Below are positions 1-6,426 of a stretch of 6,469 nt of DNA, piece by piece. This DNA is from an uncultured Duganella sp. (GTDB lineage: Bacteria; Pseudomonadota; Gammaproteobacteria; Burkholderiales; Burkholderiaceae), in NCBI GenBank assembly GCA_946482635.1, contig CAMLSG010000260.1:1-6469 (forward strand), read 5' to 3'. A model generated the notes under the pieces. That model did no database searches. It was given only the letters and a program-made list of their open reading frames with translations, and was not told where the DNA came from. Within the stretch, counting starts at the first letter, position 1; every line of letters begins with the position of its first letter. The translations under genes were made by a program, and so were the position numbers.

Positions 1-2607
1 ATGATGCAGCAGTACCTGCGCATCAAGGCCGATTACCCGAACATGCTGGTGTTCTACCGCATGGGCGACTTTTACGAGCTGTTCTTCGACGATGCCGAAA
101 AGGCTTCGCGCGTGCTGGGCATCACGCTGACGGCGCGCGGCACCCAGAACGGCGTGCCGATCAAGATGGCAGGCGTACCCTTCCACTCGCTCGATGGCTA
201 CCTGGCCAAGCTGGTCAAGGTGGGCGAGTCTTGCGCGATTGCCGAGCAGATCGGCGATCCGGCCCTGGCCAAGGGGCCGGTCGAACGCAAGGTGGTGCGC
301 GTGGTCACGCCGGGCACCCTGACCGATTCGGACCTGCTGCCGGAAAAATCGGAGCGCCCGCTGCTGGCCATGACCATGATCAGCAACCGCAAGGTGGTCA
401 CCTGCGGCTTGGCCTGGCTGTCGCTAGCCTCCGGCGCGCTGCGCCTGATGGAATTTTCGGGTGACCAGCGCAGCGTGAACACGCGCCTGGGACAGGAGCT
501 GGAGCGCATTGCGCCGGCCGAAATCCTGCGCGGCGACGATGCCGACATGTTCGACGACATCTCGATCTGCCACGTCAACAACGTGCCGGCCTGGCACTTC
601 GACGTGGTGCACGGCCACAAGGCCCTGCTCGACCAGCTGGCTGTGGCCACCCTGACCGGCTTCGGCGCGGAAGGCCTGGGCGCGGCGTTCGGCGCGGCCG
701 GCGCCCTGCTGCGCTATGCGCAATCGACCCAGGGCCGCGGCCTGCAGCACGTCAAGAGCCTGTCCTGCGAAACGGAAAACGAATACATCGGCCTGGACGC
801 GGCAACGCGCCGCAACCTGGAGCTGACGGAAACCATCCGCGGCCAGGAGTCCCCTACCCTGTTCTCGCTGCTGGACCACTGCCGCACCGCCATGGGCTCG
901 CGCCTGCTGCGCCACTGGCTGCACCATGCGAAGCGCGACCAGTCGGTGGCCCGCGCCCGCCACGACGCCATCGCCGCCCTGATGCAGCACGACACCACCG
1001 GCTCGCTGGCCTACCACCTGGCGCAGGTGCCGGATATCGAACGCATCACCACTCGCGTGGCCCTGCTGTCGGCCCGCCCGCGCGACCTGTCGGCCCTGCG
1101 CGACGGCTTGCAGCAACTGCCGAAGCTGCAGCACGCCATGCTGCGCGCCCTTGGCCACGATAATGCCGAAGGCCTGCTGGCCAAACTGCACTTCGGCCTG
1201 AACGAACCGAAGGAATGCGTGGACCTGCTGGTGCGCGCCATCATGCCGGAGCCGGCCACCATGGTGCGCGACGGCGGCGTAATAGCCCGCGGCTACGATG
1301 CGGAGCTCGATGAACTGCGCGGCCTGTCCGAAAACGCCGGCCAGTTCCTGGTCGACCTGGAAACCCGCGAGCGCGAACGCACCGGCATCGCCAACCTGCG
1401 CGTGGAATACAACCGCGTGCACGGCTTCTACATCGAAGTCACCAACGGCCAGGCCGACAAGGTGCCGGAAGACTACCGCCGCCGCCAGACCCTGAAGAAC
1501 TGCGAACGCTACATCACGCCGGAACTGAAAGCCTTCGAAGACAAGGCCTTGTCGGCGCAGGACCGCGCCCTGGCGCGCGAGAAAATGCTGTACGACGAGC
1601 TGCTCGGCGCGCTGGCGCCCTTCATCGGCCCGTTGCAGTCCATCGCCCAGGCCCTGGCCCAGGTCGACACCCTGTGCGCGCTGGCCGAACACGCGCTGCG
1701 CAACAACTGGTGCGCGCCGAACCTGGTGCCCGAACCATGCATCAATATCGTGGAAGGCCGCCACCCGGTGGTGGAAAACCAGATCGAGCGCTTCATCGCC
1801 AATGACTGCAAGTTCATGGCCGACCGCCGCCTGCTGCTGATCACCGGCCCGAACATGGGCGGTAAGTCGACCTTCATGCGCCAGGTCGCCCTGATTACCC
1901 TGCTGGCCTACGTGGGCAGCTATGTACCGGCCGCCAGCGCCACCATCGGTCCGATCGACCGCGTGTTCACCCGTATCGGCGCCACCGACGACCTGGCCGG
2001 CGGCCGTTCCACCTTCATGGTGGAAATGACGGAAGCAGCCACCATCCTGAACGGCGCCACCGAGCATTCGCTGGTGCTGATGGACGAAATCGGCCGCGGC
2101 ACCTCGACCTTCGACGGCCTGGCGCTGGCATGGGCCATTGCACGCCACCTGATCGAAACCAGTCGCAGCTTCACCCTGTTCGCCACCCACTACTTCGAAC
2201 TGACCCAGTTGCCGGAAGCGCATCCGACCGCCGCCAACGTGCACCTGTCGGCGGTGGAGCACAAGGATTCCATCGTGTTCCTGCACGCGGTGCAGAACGG
2301 CCCGGCCTCGCAAAGCTACGGCTTGCAGGTGGCCCAGCTGGCAGGCGTGCCGCAGCCGGTGATCAAGGCCGCGCGCAAGCACCTGGCGCGGCTGGAAGCA
2401 CAAGCGCTCGATGCGACGCCGCAGCTCGACCTGTTCGCAGCGCCGGTGGCCGACGCCAACGACGACGAGGCGCCCGCGGCCTCCCCTGCCGCCGACCCGC
2501 GCGCCGAGGAATTGCTGGCGGCACTGGACGACATCGACCCGGACGCCATGACCCCACGCGAAGCGCTGGACCGCCTGTACCAGCTCAAGCGCCTGGCGCA
2601 GGCATGA
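1..2607 (+). CDS. mutS: DNA mismatch repair protein MutS (5'-truncated by the window edge)
   Basis: MutS recognises base mismatches and small loops, then recruits MutL in an ATP-dependent clamp. Seen here (numbering from base 1): the mismatch-reading Phe-X-Glu motif as F24-Y25-E26 in a GDFYELF context; a Walker A motif GPNMGGKST at 616-624 with K622; a Walker B motif LMDEIGRG with D695-E696; the TFDG and FATHYFEL segments with the conserved His at 730; a clamp-binding type motif QLDLF at 808-812; and a C-terminal DPDxxTPREAL segment whose D848 and R853 align with the E. coli tetramer contacts D835 and R840. The first visible codons (MMQQYL) match E. coli residues about 13 onward, where a HTP segment precedes them. 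The real start therefore lies roughly 12 or more codons upstream and the ATG at 1 is internal. Between about 813 and 840 lies a variable Ala/Asp-rich linker. The stop TGA overlaps the next gene's ATG. Identity is certain. Confidence 0.98.
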   Translation: MMQQYLRIKADYPNMLVFYRMGDFYELFFDDAEKASRVLGITLTARGTQNGVPIKMAGVPFHSLDGYLAKLVKVGESCAIAEQIGDPALAKGPVERKVVRVVTPGTLTDSDLLPEKSERPLLAMTMISNRKVVTCGLAWLSLASGALRLMEFSGDQRSVNTRLGQELERIAPAEILRGDDADMFDDISICHVNNVPAWHFDVVHGHKALLDQLAVATLTGFGAEGLGAAFGAAGALLRYAQSTQGRGLQHVKSLSCETENEYIGLDAATRRNLELTETIRGQESPTLFSLLDHCRTAMGSRLLRHWLHHAKRDQSVARARHDAIAALMQHDTTGSLAYHLAQVPDIERITTRVALLSARPRDLSALRDGLQQLPKLQHAMLRALGHDNAEGLLAKLHFGLNEPKECVDLLVRAIMPEPATMVRDGGVIARGYDAELDELRGLSENAGQFLVDLETRERERTGIANLRVEYNRVHGFYIEVTNGQADKVPEDYRRRQTLKNCERYITPELKAFEDKALSAQDRALAREKMLYDELLGALAPFIGPLQSIAQALAQVDTLCALAEHALRNNWCAPNLVPEPCINIVEGRHPVVENQIERFIANDCKFMADRRLLLITGPNMGGKSTFMRQVALITLLAYVGSYVPAASATIGPIDRVFTRIGATDDLAGGRSTFMVEMTEAATILNGATEHSLVLMDEIGRGTSTFDGLALAWAIARHLIETSRSFTLFATHYFELTQLPEAHPTAANVHLSAVEHKDSIVFLHAVQNGPASQSYGLQVAQLAGVPQPVIKAARKHLARLEAQALDATPQLDLFAAPVADANDDEAPAASPAADPRAEELLAALDDIDPDAMTPREALDRLYQLKRLAQA

Positions 2608-3554
2608 AGCGGCGGCACGCCTTAAGCAGGCTGGCGGCTGCGGCCGCGCTGGCCGCCGTCGTGCTTGCCGCGCCTGCCGCCCTTGCGCGCGGCGACAAGG
2701 CCGCCCCACGCAAGGGCGAGTTCTCGTTCGCCCTGCTCGGCCACAACTTCCCCAAGGGGGAAGGCGACGCCGAATTCCGTCGCATGCTGGCCGAGGCAAG
2801 CCGCAACGAACCCGCATTCCTGGTTGCTACTGGCCTCAAATCGGCCAGCGAACCCTGTTCCGACAGCCTGTACCAGGAACGCCGCGACCTGATGAACAGC
2901 GCCGAGCGCCCGCTGGTGCTGCTGCCGGCCGGCAGCGACTGGACCGAGTGCCGCAACTCGAATGGCAAGTCGAACGCCGTCGAACGCCTCAACCGCATTC
3001 GCGAATTGTTCTTCCGCGAGCCGGACGCACTCGGCAAGGGCAAGCTGCCGCTGAACCGCCAGTCCGGCATCGCCAAGTTCCGCGACTATGCCGAGAACAC
3101 TTACTGGGAATACGAGAACGTGCTGTTCGTCACGCTCAACGTGCCGGCCAGGAACAACCACTACCTGGCCGAAGCAGGCCGCAACAGCGAGTATGAAGAC
3201 CGCATGGTCGCCAACCGCGGCTGGCTGCACCGCGCCTTCCTGCACGCCAAGCGCAAGAACATCGCCGGCATTGTGCTGCTGATGGATGGCGACATCGGCG
3301 CCCATGTGGAACAAGGCTTCTTTGAACGCCTGGCGCAGAAGCGGGACGGCTTTACCGAGATCCGCCGCATCGTGCGTTCGCAGGCCGACAAGTACCCTGG
3401 CCAGTTGCTGCTGGTGGACAACCGCAAGCAAGGCAAGGCCGCACCGGCCATCGAATGGAACAAGAATGTCGGCCACCTGGCGCTGGGTGCGGAATGGACG
3501 GCGCTGCGCGTGATTCCCGGCAGCGCCTCACTCTTCGCACTGGGAAGCGAATAA
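2604..3554 (+). CDS. Exported protein of a calcineurin-like phosphoesterase-related family, metal ligands apparently lost
   Basis: 316 residues, function unknown. The start at 2604 is chosen because it opens a signal peptide: basic MKRRH, an Ala/Leu-rich core to about 23, and an A26-L-A28 cleavage motif before Arg29. This predicts a periplasmic protein; the RR pair makes Tat export possible but not clear. The ATG overlaps the mutS stop (ATGA) and lacks a good Shine-Dalgarno, so translation is probably coupled to mutS. The mature part follows the framework I recall for a bacterial metallophosphoesterase family: [11 protein letters not shown] (84-94), a WTEC segment (113-116), an [11 protein letters not shown] block (127-137), LFVTLNVP (174-181), and an N204/W207 helix. 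Positions expected to read GD, GDIK, PGDNEW and a late GDTH instead read LGH (45-47), TGLK (76-79), PAGSDW (108-113) and VDNRK (271-275). C85 and C116 are retained and could form a disulfide. It is most likely a non-catalytic relative; family placement is from memory. Confidence 0.85.
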   Translation: MKRRHALSRLAAAAALAAVVLAAPAALARGDKAAPRKGEFSFALLGHNFPKGEGDAEFRRMLAEASRNEPAFLVATGLKSASEPCSDSLYQERRDLMNSAERPLVLLPAGSDWTECRNSNGKSNAVERLNRIRELFFREPDALGKGKLPLNRQSGIAKFRDYAENTYWEYENVLFVTLNVPARNNHYLAEAGRNSEYEDRMVANRGWLHRAFLHAKRKNIAGIVLLMDGDIGAHVEQGFFERLAQKRDGFTEIRRIVRSQADKYPGQLLLVDNRKQGKAAPAIEWNKNVGHLALGAEWTALRVIPGSASLFALGSE

Positions 3555-3556
3555 TG

Positions 3557-3581
3557 AAAAAAGCCCCGCAGTGCGGGGCTT
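3557..3581 (-). terminator. Rho-independent terminator of slyD in the convergent gap
   Basis: A 9-bp G/C-rich stem (arms 3561-3569 and 3573-3581, loop 3570-3572) is followed, reading the minus strand, by six T residues (complement of the A run 3557-3562). It begins only 7 nt past the slyD stop. Read on the plus strand, no T tract follows the stem, so it should end slyD efficiently but the mutS-side transcript only poorly, if at all. Confidence 0.85.
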
Positions 3582-3587
3582 GAGATC

Positions 3588-4130
3588 TTAGTGGATCGGG
3601 TGGCTGCGGAACTGGTCGCCGTCTTCGCCTTCATCATCTTCGTCATGATGATGGTGGCCATGCGGGCCGTGCACGTGCTCGTGGGCGATTTCTTCTTCGG
3701 TGGCGGCGCGCACGTCGATCACCTTCAGTTCGAAGCGCAGGGCCATGCCGGCCAGCGGGTGGTTGCCATCCAGGACTACCTTGTCTTCAGCGATTTCGGT
3801 GACGGTGAAGATCATCGCGTCGTCGTCTTCGCCGCCTTCAGGCAGGCCTTCGAACTGCATGCCGATTTCCAGCGGTTCCGGCAGGCGCGCACGCTCTTCC
3901 ACTTTCAGCAGGTTCGGGTCGTAATCGCCAAAGGCGTCTTCCGGTTCAATCTGGATCGTGGTGGCGTAGCCGTTTTCCTTGCCGTCCAGTTCTTCTTCGA
4001 TTTTCGGCAGGGTGTTCTCGTAGCCACCGTGCAGGTAGACCATAGGCTGGCGACCGTCTTCGATCAGATTGTTCTGTGCGTCGGACAGTTTGTACTCCAC
4101 CGTCACAACGGTATTCTTGGCGATCTTCAT
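3588..4130 (-). CDS. slyD: FKBP-type peptidyl-prolyl cis-trans isomerase SlyD
   Basis: SlyD is a cytoplasmic prolyl isomerase with chaperone activity; in E. coli it also binds nickel for hydrogenase maturation. The 180-residue protein has the two-part plan: an FKBP core (about 1-68 plus 125-142) interrupted by an insert-in-flap chaperone domain (about 70-122). Landmarks are YLHGGYENTLPKIE (32-45), the EDAFGDYDPNLL segment (64-75), and the hallmark DGNHPLAG at 121-128. The tail carries a His cluster (H150, H152, H154, H157, H159-H162) followed by acidic residues, like the E. coli metal-binding tail, but the whole protein contains no cysteine. The start at 4130 is preferred because AAAGGA lies on the minus strand at 4142-4137, with AGGA 6 nt before the ATG. 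An in-frame ATG at 4145-4143 would sit on top of that site. The gene is divergent from roxA and convergent with the exported-protein gene. Confidence 0.95.
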   Translation of the reverse strand: MKIAKNTVVTVEYKLSDAQNNLIEDGRQPMVYLHGGYENTLPKIEEELDGKENGYATTIQIEPEDAFGDYDPNLLKVEERARLPEPLEIGMQFEGLPEGGEDDDAMIFTVTEIAEDKVVLDGNHPLAGMALRFELKVIDVRAATEEEIAHEHVHGPHGHHHHDEDDEGEDGDQFRSHPIH

Positions 4131-4160
4131 TGAGCTTCCTTTCATATCTAAGCTGGAAGG

Positions 4161-4166
4161 ATTATA
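4161..4166 (-). promoter_or_regulatory. slyD promoter -10 box
   Basis: The minus strand reads exactly TATAAT here. Transcription would begin near 4154, giving a leader of about 24 nt that includes the slyD Shine-Dalgarno. No convincing -35 hexamer is seen at the usual spacing (the 17-nt position reads ATGGGG), so it may depend on an activator or other contacts. Confidence 0.65.
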
Positions 4167-4174
4167 CCGCTTGC

Positions 4175-4180
4175 TATAAT
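4175..4180 (+). promoter_or_regulatory. roxA promoter -10 box (leaderless candidate)
   Basis: A consensus TATAAT ends 7 nt before the roxA ATG at 4188. The discriminator 4181-4187 is C/G only, and the first purine at a normal start distance is the A of the ATG itself. No Shine-Dalgarno lies between box and ATG. The -35 position at 17-nt spacing (4152-4157, GCTGGA) is poor. The box forms an inverted pair with the slyD -10: GATTATA (4160-4166) and TATAATC (4175-4181), 8 nt apart. Confidence 0.7.
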
Positions 4181-4187
4181 CGGCCCC

Positions 4188-5312
4188 ATGAAAAAACTGA
4201 CACTCCTGGGCGACATCACGCCCGAACAATTCCTGCGCGATTACTGGCACAAGAAGCCGCTGCTGATCCGCCAGGCCATTCCGGGCTTCAAGCCCCTGCT
4301 GCCTTTCGACAAGCTGGCCGAACTGGCCACCAAGGACTACGTGGAAAGCCGCCTGGTCACCAAGAAAGACGGTAGCTGGGACATGCAGCACGGCCCGCTG
4401 AAAGAACTGCCTTCGCGCAAAGAACGCGAATGGACCATGCTGGTACAAGGCGTCAACCTGCAGGACGACCAGGCGGATGCGCTGCTGCGCCAGTTCCGCT
4501 TCCTGCCCGATGCGCGCCTGGACGACCTGATGGTCAGCTTCGCCACCGATGGCGGCGGCGTCGGTCCCCACTTCGACTCTTATGACGTCTTCCTGCTGCA
4601 AGCAGAGGGCCAGCGCCGCTGGAAGATCAGTGCCCAGAAGGACCTCACCCTGATCGACGGCCTGCCGCTGAAGATCCTGAAGAAATTCAAGGCCACCGAG
4701 GAATTCGTGCTGGAACCGGGCGACATGCTTTACCTGCCGCCGCACTATGCCCATGATGGCGAGGCCATCGGCGATTGCCAGACTTATTCGATTGGTTTCC
4801 GTTCGCCGTCCTATCAGGAACTGGGCGAGGCTTTCCTGCAATTCATGGCCGACTCCATCGACCTGCCGGGCCGCTATGCCGATCCAGACCTGGAGCCGAC
4901 CAGCAAGCCCGCTGAAATCCCGAAAGCCATGCTGGGCAAACTGGCCGACGAACTGAACAAAGTCAGCTTCACGGAAGACGATTTCGCCATTTTCCTTGGC
5001 GAATACCTGTCCGAGCCGAAGCACAACGTCTTCTTCCAGCCCGTGGAAAAGCCGCTAACTGCCGGCAAATTCCAGCAAGCAGCCGAGAAAAAAGGCGTTT
5101 CCCTCTCGCGCAAGACGCAAATGCTGTATCGCGGCAAGAACATCTTCATCAACGGCGAATCCTTCGCGATGAACAAGGCCGATAAGGCCACGCTGGAAAC
5201 CCTGGCCAACACCCGCGGCCTGGACGGTGCTGCAGTGGCCGGCGCTTCCGAAGACGTGCTCGAAGCGCTGTTCGCCTGGTACACCGACGGCTGGCTGGAA
5301 CTGAACAAATAA
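4188..5312 (+). CDS. roxA: Ribosomal protein uL16 3-hydroxylase (JmjC/cupin 2-oxoglutarate oxygenase)
   Basis: E. coli RoxA (YcfD) is an Fe(II)/2-oxoglutarate oxygenase that hydroxylates an arginine of ribosomal protein uL16. This 374-residue protein has nearly the E. coli length (373). The N-terminal FLRDYWHKKPLLIR (15-28) is typical of the family. The catalytic cupin contains GGGVGPHFD (122-130), giving iron ligands H128 and D130. The third ligand is most likely H189 in the LPPHYAHDG segment (183-191); H186 is an extra nearby His. GQRRWKIS (141-148) supplies the basic residues near the cosubstrate site. The C-terminal third (about 210-374) fits the family's dimerisation and winged-helix-like parts. 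The start at 4188 is the only ATG before an in-frame TAA at 4149-4151. It has no Shine-Dalgarno and sits 7 nt after a TATAAT. The next gene follows after 11 nt, probably in one operon. Sequence can separate it from human MINA/NO66-type relatives only by context and length. Confidence 0.93.
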   Translation: MKKLTLLGDITPEQFLRDYWHKKPLLIRQAIPGFKPLLPFDKLAELATKDYVESRLVTKKDGSWDMQHGPLKELPSRKEREWTMLVQGVNLQDDQADALLRQFRFLPDARLDDLMVSFATDGGGVGPHFDSYDVFLLQAEGQRRWKISAQKDLTLIDGLPLKILKKFKATEEFVLEPGDMLYLPPHYAHDGEAIGDCQTYSIGFRSPSYQELGEAFLQFMADSIDLPGRYADPDLEPTSKPAEIPKAMLGKLADELNKVSFTEDDFAIFLGEYLSEPKHNVFFQPVEKPLTAGKFQQAAEKKGVSLSRKTQMLYRGKNIFINGESFAMNKADKATLETLANTRGLDGAAVAGASEDVLEALFAWYTDGWLELNK

Positions 5313-5323
5313 TCGGAGATAGC

Positions 5324-5794
5324 ATGGAGAAGCAGCTTTTTGACAGCCGTACCCAATTCCAGGCACTGCTACTGGACTGCATCTCCCAGGCCCGCCTGAC
5401 GCTGCAGATGTTCGACCCGGACTACGCCTGGTGGCAACTGGGGCATTCCAAGACCGACGCCCTGCTGCGCCACTTCCTGCAGCACAAGGGACGCATCCAG
5501 CTGGTCGCCCACAGCAATGCCCACCTGGAGCGCAATGAACCGCGCTTCCTGAAGCTGCTGGAAGACTACAGCCACCAGATCGAATGCCGCCTGACCAGCC
5601 GCAGCATCAGCACCCTGACCGACTCGTTCTGCGTGGCCGATGGCGTGCACATCGTACGCCGCTTCCATGCCGACCACTTCCGTGGCGAAGCAGATTTTGA
5701 TGCCCCTTCGTCAACCCAAACCAGTTTGGAACGTTATGAAGCTATCTGGGCCGAAACCCAGCCGGGCCTGCGACCAGGAACGACTGGATTGTAA
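5324..5794 (+). CDS. Conserved hypothetical protein, PLD-like half-domain without HKD motif
   Basis: 156 residues with no signal peptide or membrane segment, so cytoplasmic. I recall similar proteins next to roxA in Burkholderiales carried as a domain of unknown function (possibly DUF7931), but cannot verify this. The order of predicted elements resembles half of a phospholipase-D fold: helix 10-23, strand LTLQMF (25-30), helix 43-53, strand RIQLVAH (57-63), helix 74-83, strand IECRL (86-90), then SFCVADGVHIVRRF (101-114). In a true PLD, HxKx4D would end at this Asp; aligned on D106 the His and Lys positions are T99 and S101, so nuclease or lipase activity is not expected. A conserved-looking LERYEAIWAET follows at 135-145. 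The start is set by GGAG at 5315-5318, 5 nt before the ATG. It lies 11 nt after roxA and is probably co-transcribed with it; no terminator is visible just downstream. Confidence 0.85.
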   Translation: MEKQLFDSRTQFQALLLDCISQARLTLQMFDPDYAWWQLGHSKTDALLRHFLQHKGRIQLVAHSNAHLERNEPRFLKLLEDYSHQIECRLTSRSISTLTDSFCVADGVHIVRRFHADHFRGEADFDAPSSTQTSLERYEAIWAETQPGLRPGTTGL

Positions 5795-5876
5795 GCCGGA
5801 AAAATGTAAAATGCTGCGGTTCGAGGTATGACGGTAATCGCTGCAGTTGCCAGCAGATCGGCGCGGGAAAAAAATA

Positions 5877-5890
5877 TTGCGTTTTCGCAA
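5877..5890. repeat. Short inverted repeat upstream of the lipoprotein promoter
   Basis: TTGCG (5877-5881) and CGCAA (5886-5890) are perfect inverted arms around a TTTT spacer. The centre lies roughly 70 nt before the predicted lipoprotein transcription start, a common place for an activator site. No T tract follows on the plus strand, so it does not look like a terminator for the upstream operon. Confidence 0.4.
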
Positions 5891-5919
5891 AATAGTTGTG
5901 TAAACCGCCCGATTTGCTA

Positions 5920-5946
5920 TTGCGACGCAGCAGAAAACGCTATAAT
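5920..5946 (+). promoter_or_regulatory. Putative sigma70-type promoter of the lipoprotein gene
   Basis: The -10 TATAAT is exact at 5941-5946. The best -35 candidate is TTGCGA at 5920-5925 with a short 15-nt spacer; TTGCTA at 5914-5919 would be 21 nt away. Predicted start near 5953, leaving a leader of about 129 nt before the ATG at 6082. The -10 is solid and the -35 doubtful. Confidence 0.6.
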
Positions 5947-6018
5947 ATCCGGTGTGTTTCCGTGTCTGGTCGACCTTTTTCTGAAGGTTGGAAGGGCCGA
6001 CGAAACGCCGTACGAGCG

Positions 6019-6036
6019 ATAATTACCGGTAATTAT
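6019..6036. repeat. 18-bp perfect palindrome in the lipoprotein leader
   Basis: ATAATTACC (6019-6027) is followed directly by its reverse complement GGTAATTAT (6028-6036). A flanking GCGAT (6016-6020) and ATCGC (6039-6043) can pair as an alternative outer stem around AATTACC/GGTAATT, leaving a small 3' bulge. It could be an operator for a dimeric regulator or an RNA hairpin about 40 nt upstream of the start codon. Confidence 0.6.
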
Positions 6037-6081
6037 TCATCGCAACATTGTTTAATTTTTGTTGTTATTTAAGGAAAACAA

Positions 6082-6360
6082 ATGAAAAAATCCCTGCTGA
6101 TCGCCTCCCTGCTGGCTGTTGCTCTGGCTGCTTGCTCCAAGAAAGAAGAAGCTCCTGCTGCTCCAGTAGCAACCCCAGAAGCAGCTGCTCCAGCAGCCGC
6201 TCCTGCAGCTCCAGCAGCTGACGCAGCTGCTCCTGCTGCTGCTCCAGCCGCTGACGCTGCTGCTGCTGCCGCTTCCGCTGCTACCGACGCTGCTGCTGCT
6301 GCTTCCGCAGCTGCTTCCGCTGCTTCGGCTGCTGCCTCCGCTGCTTCCGCTGCTAAGTAA
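6082..6360 (+). CDS. Small alanine-rich lipoprotein
   Basis: 92 residues. MKKSLLIASLLAVALAAC is a classic lipoprotein signal with lipobox L15-A16-A17-C18. Cleavage would leave a lipidated Cys followed by Ser at +2, favouring the outer membrane over inner-membrane retention. The mature 75 residues are short charged SKKEE, then low-complexity Ala/Pro to about 58, and Ala runs broken by Ser, Thr or Asp to the end (SAASAAASAASAAK-type spacing). There is no recognisable folded domain; it may be a helix or spacer at the cell envelope. Of 52 Ala codons, 40 are GCT, 7 GCA, 5 GCC and none GCG, quite unlike the GCC/GCG-rich mutS. A good Shine-Dalgarno AAGGA (6071-6075) lies 6 nt before the ATG. It has its own promoter and a strong terminator, so it is probably a well-expressed single-gene unit. 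Function unknown. Confidence 0.88.
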   Translation: MKKSLLIASLLAVALAACSKKEEAPAAPVATPEAAAPAAAPAAPAADAAAPAAAPAADAAAAAASAATDAAAAASAAASAASAAASAASAAK

Positions 6361-6378
6361 TTCCTTGCAGGGAAAAAG

Positions 6379-6404
6379 AACCAGCCTTCGGGCTGGTTTT
6401 TTTT
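6379..6404 (+). terminator. Rho-independent terminator of the lipoprotein gene
   Basis: A stem AACCAGCC (6379-6386) with GGCTGGTT (6391-6398) closes a TTCG loop; the C(TTCG)G tetraloop is exceptionally stable. Eight T residues follow (6397-6404). It sits 18 nt after the stop codon. This is a textbook strong terminator. Confidence 0.95.
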
Positions 6405-6426
6405 CGCCTTTAAGTCGGTGCCAGGT

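Larger units (their letters stand above)
5795..6081 (+). other. AT-richer regulatory intergenic region upstream of the lipoprotein gene
   Basis: This gap of 287 nt has lower GC than its neighbours and no convincing gene. It holds, in order: a short inverted repeat (5877-5890), a TATAAT promoter (5941-5946), a leader of about 129 nt with a small hairpin (ACCTT 5973-5977 with AAGGT 5984-5988, flanked by GTCG 5969-5972 and CGAC 5998-6001), and an 18-bp palindrome (6019-6036). No terminator for the roxA transcript is seen, so read-through from upstream is possible. Confidence 0.6.

Noticed and set aside
2130..2603. Upstream extension of the exported-protein gene inside mutS
   Set aside because: The extension would bury the signal peptide at 2604 inside the protein and overlap 158 codons of mutS. 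The Arg/Pro/Gly-rich translation looks like shadow sequence.
424..2817. 797-codon open frame on the minus strand opposite mutS
   Set aside because: It is the mirror of a GC-rich coding strand. Its translation is Gln/Arg/Ala/Val/His-rich without family motifs, while mutS on the other strand is unmistakable.
3561..3581. Plus-strand terminator for the mutS transcript
   Set aside because: The stem is present but no T tract follows on the plus strand, so it is called for slyD only.
3591..4133. 180-codon plus-strand frame opposite slyD
   Set aside because: Exact antisense of slyD with Val/Phe-rich noise. The minus-strand product has clear SlyD hallmarks and a good ribosome binding site.
4131..4145. 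Alternative slyD start 5 codons upstream (MKGSS extension)
   Set aside because: This ATG sits over the Shine-Dalgarno sequence that serves the ATG at 4130, and family members begin at the MKIAKN-like position.
5807..5812. TGTAAAAT-like extended -10 after the roxA operon
   Set aside because: No fitting -35 and no credible gene directly downstream. The TATAAT at 5941 is a better promoter for the lipoprotein.
5828..6022. 64-codon plus-strand frame in the intergenic region
   Set aside because: The only GAGG is 1 nt from the ATG, the composition does not look coding, and the frame runs over the TATAAT promoter and into the palindrome of the lipoprotein leader.
6146..6360. GCT-rich tract as a CRISPR or microsatellite locus
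   Set aside because: The repeats are codon-level Ala runs in one uninterrupted frame with a signal peptide and Shine-Dalgarno; there are no spacers or constant-length units.
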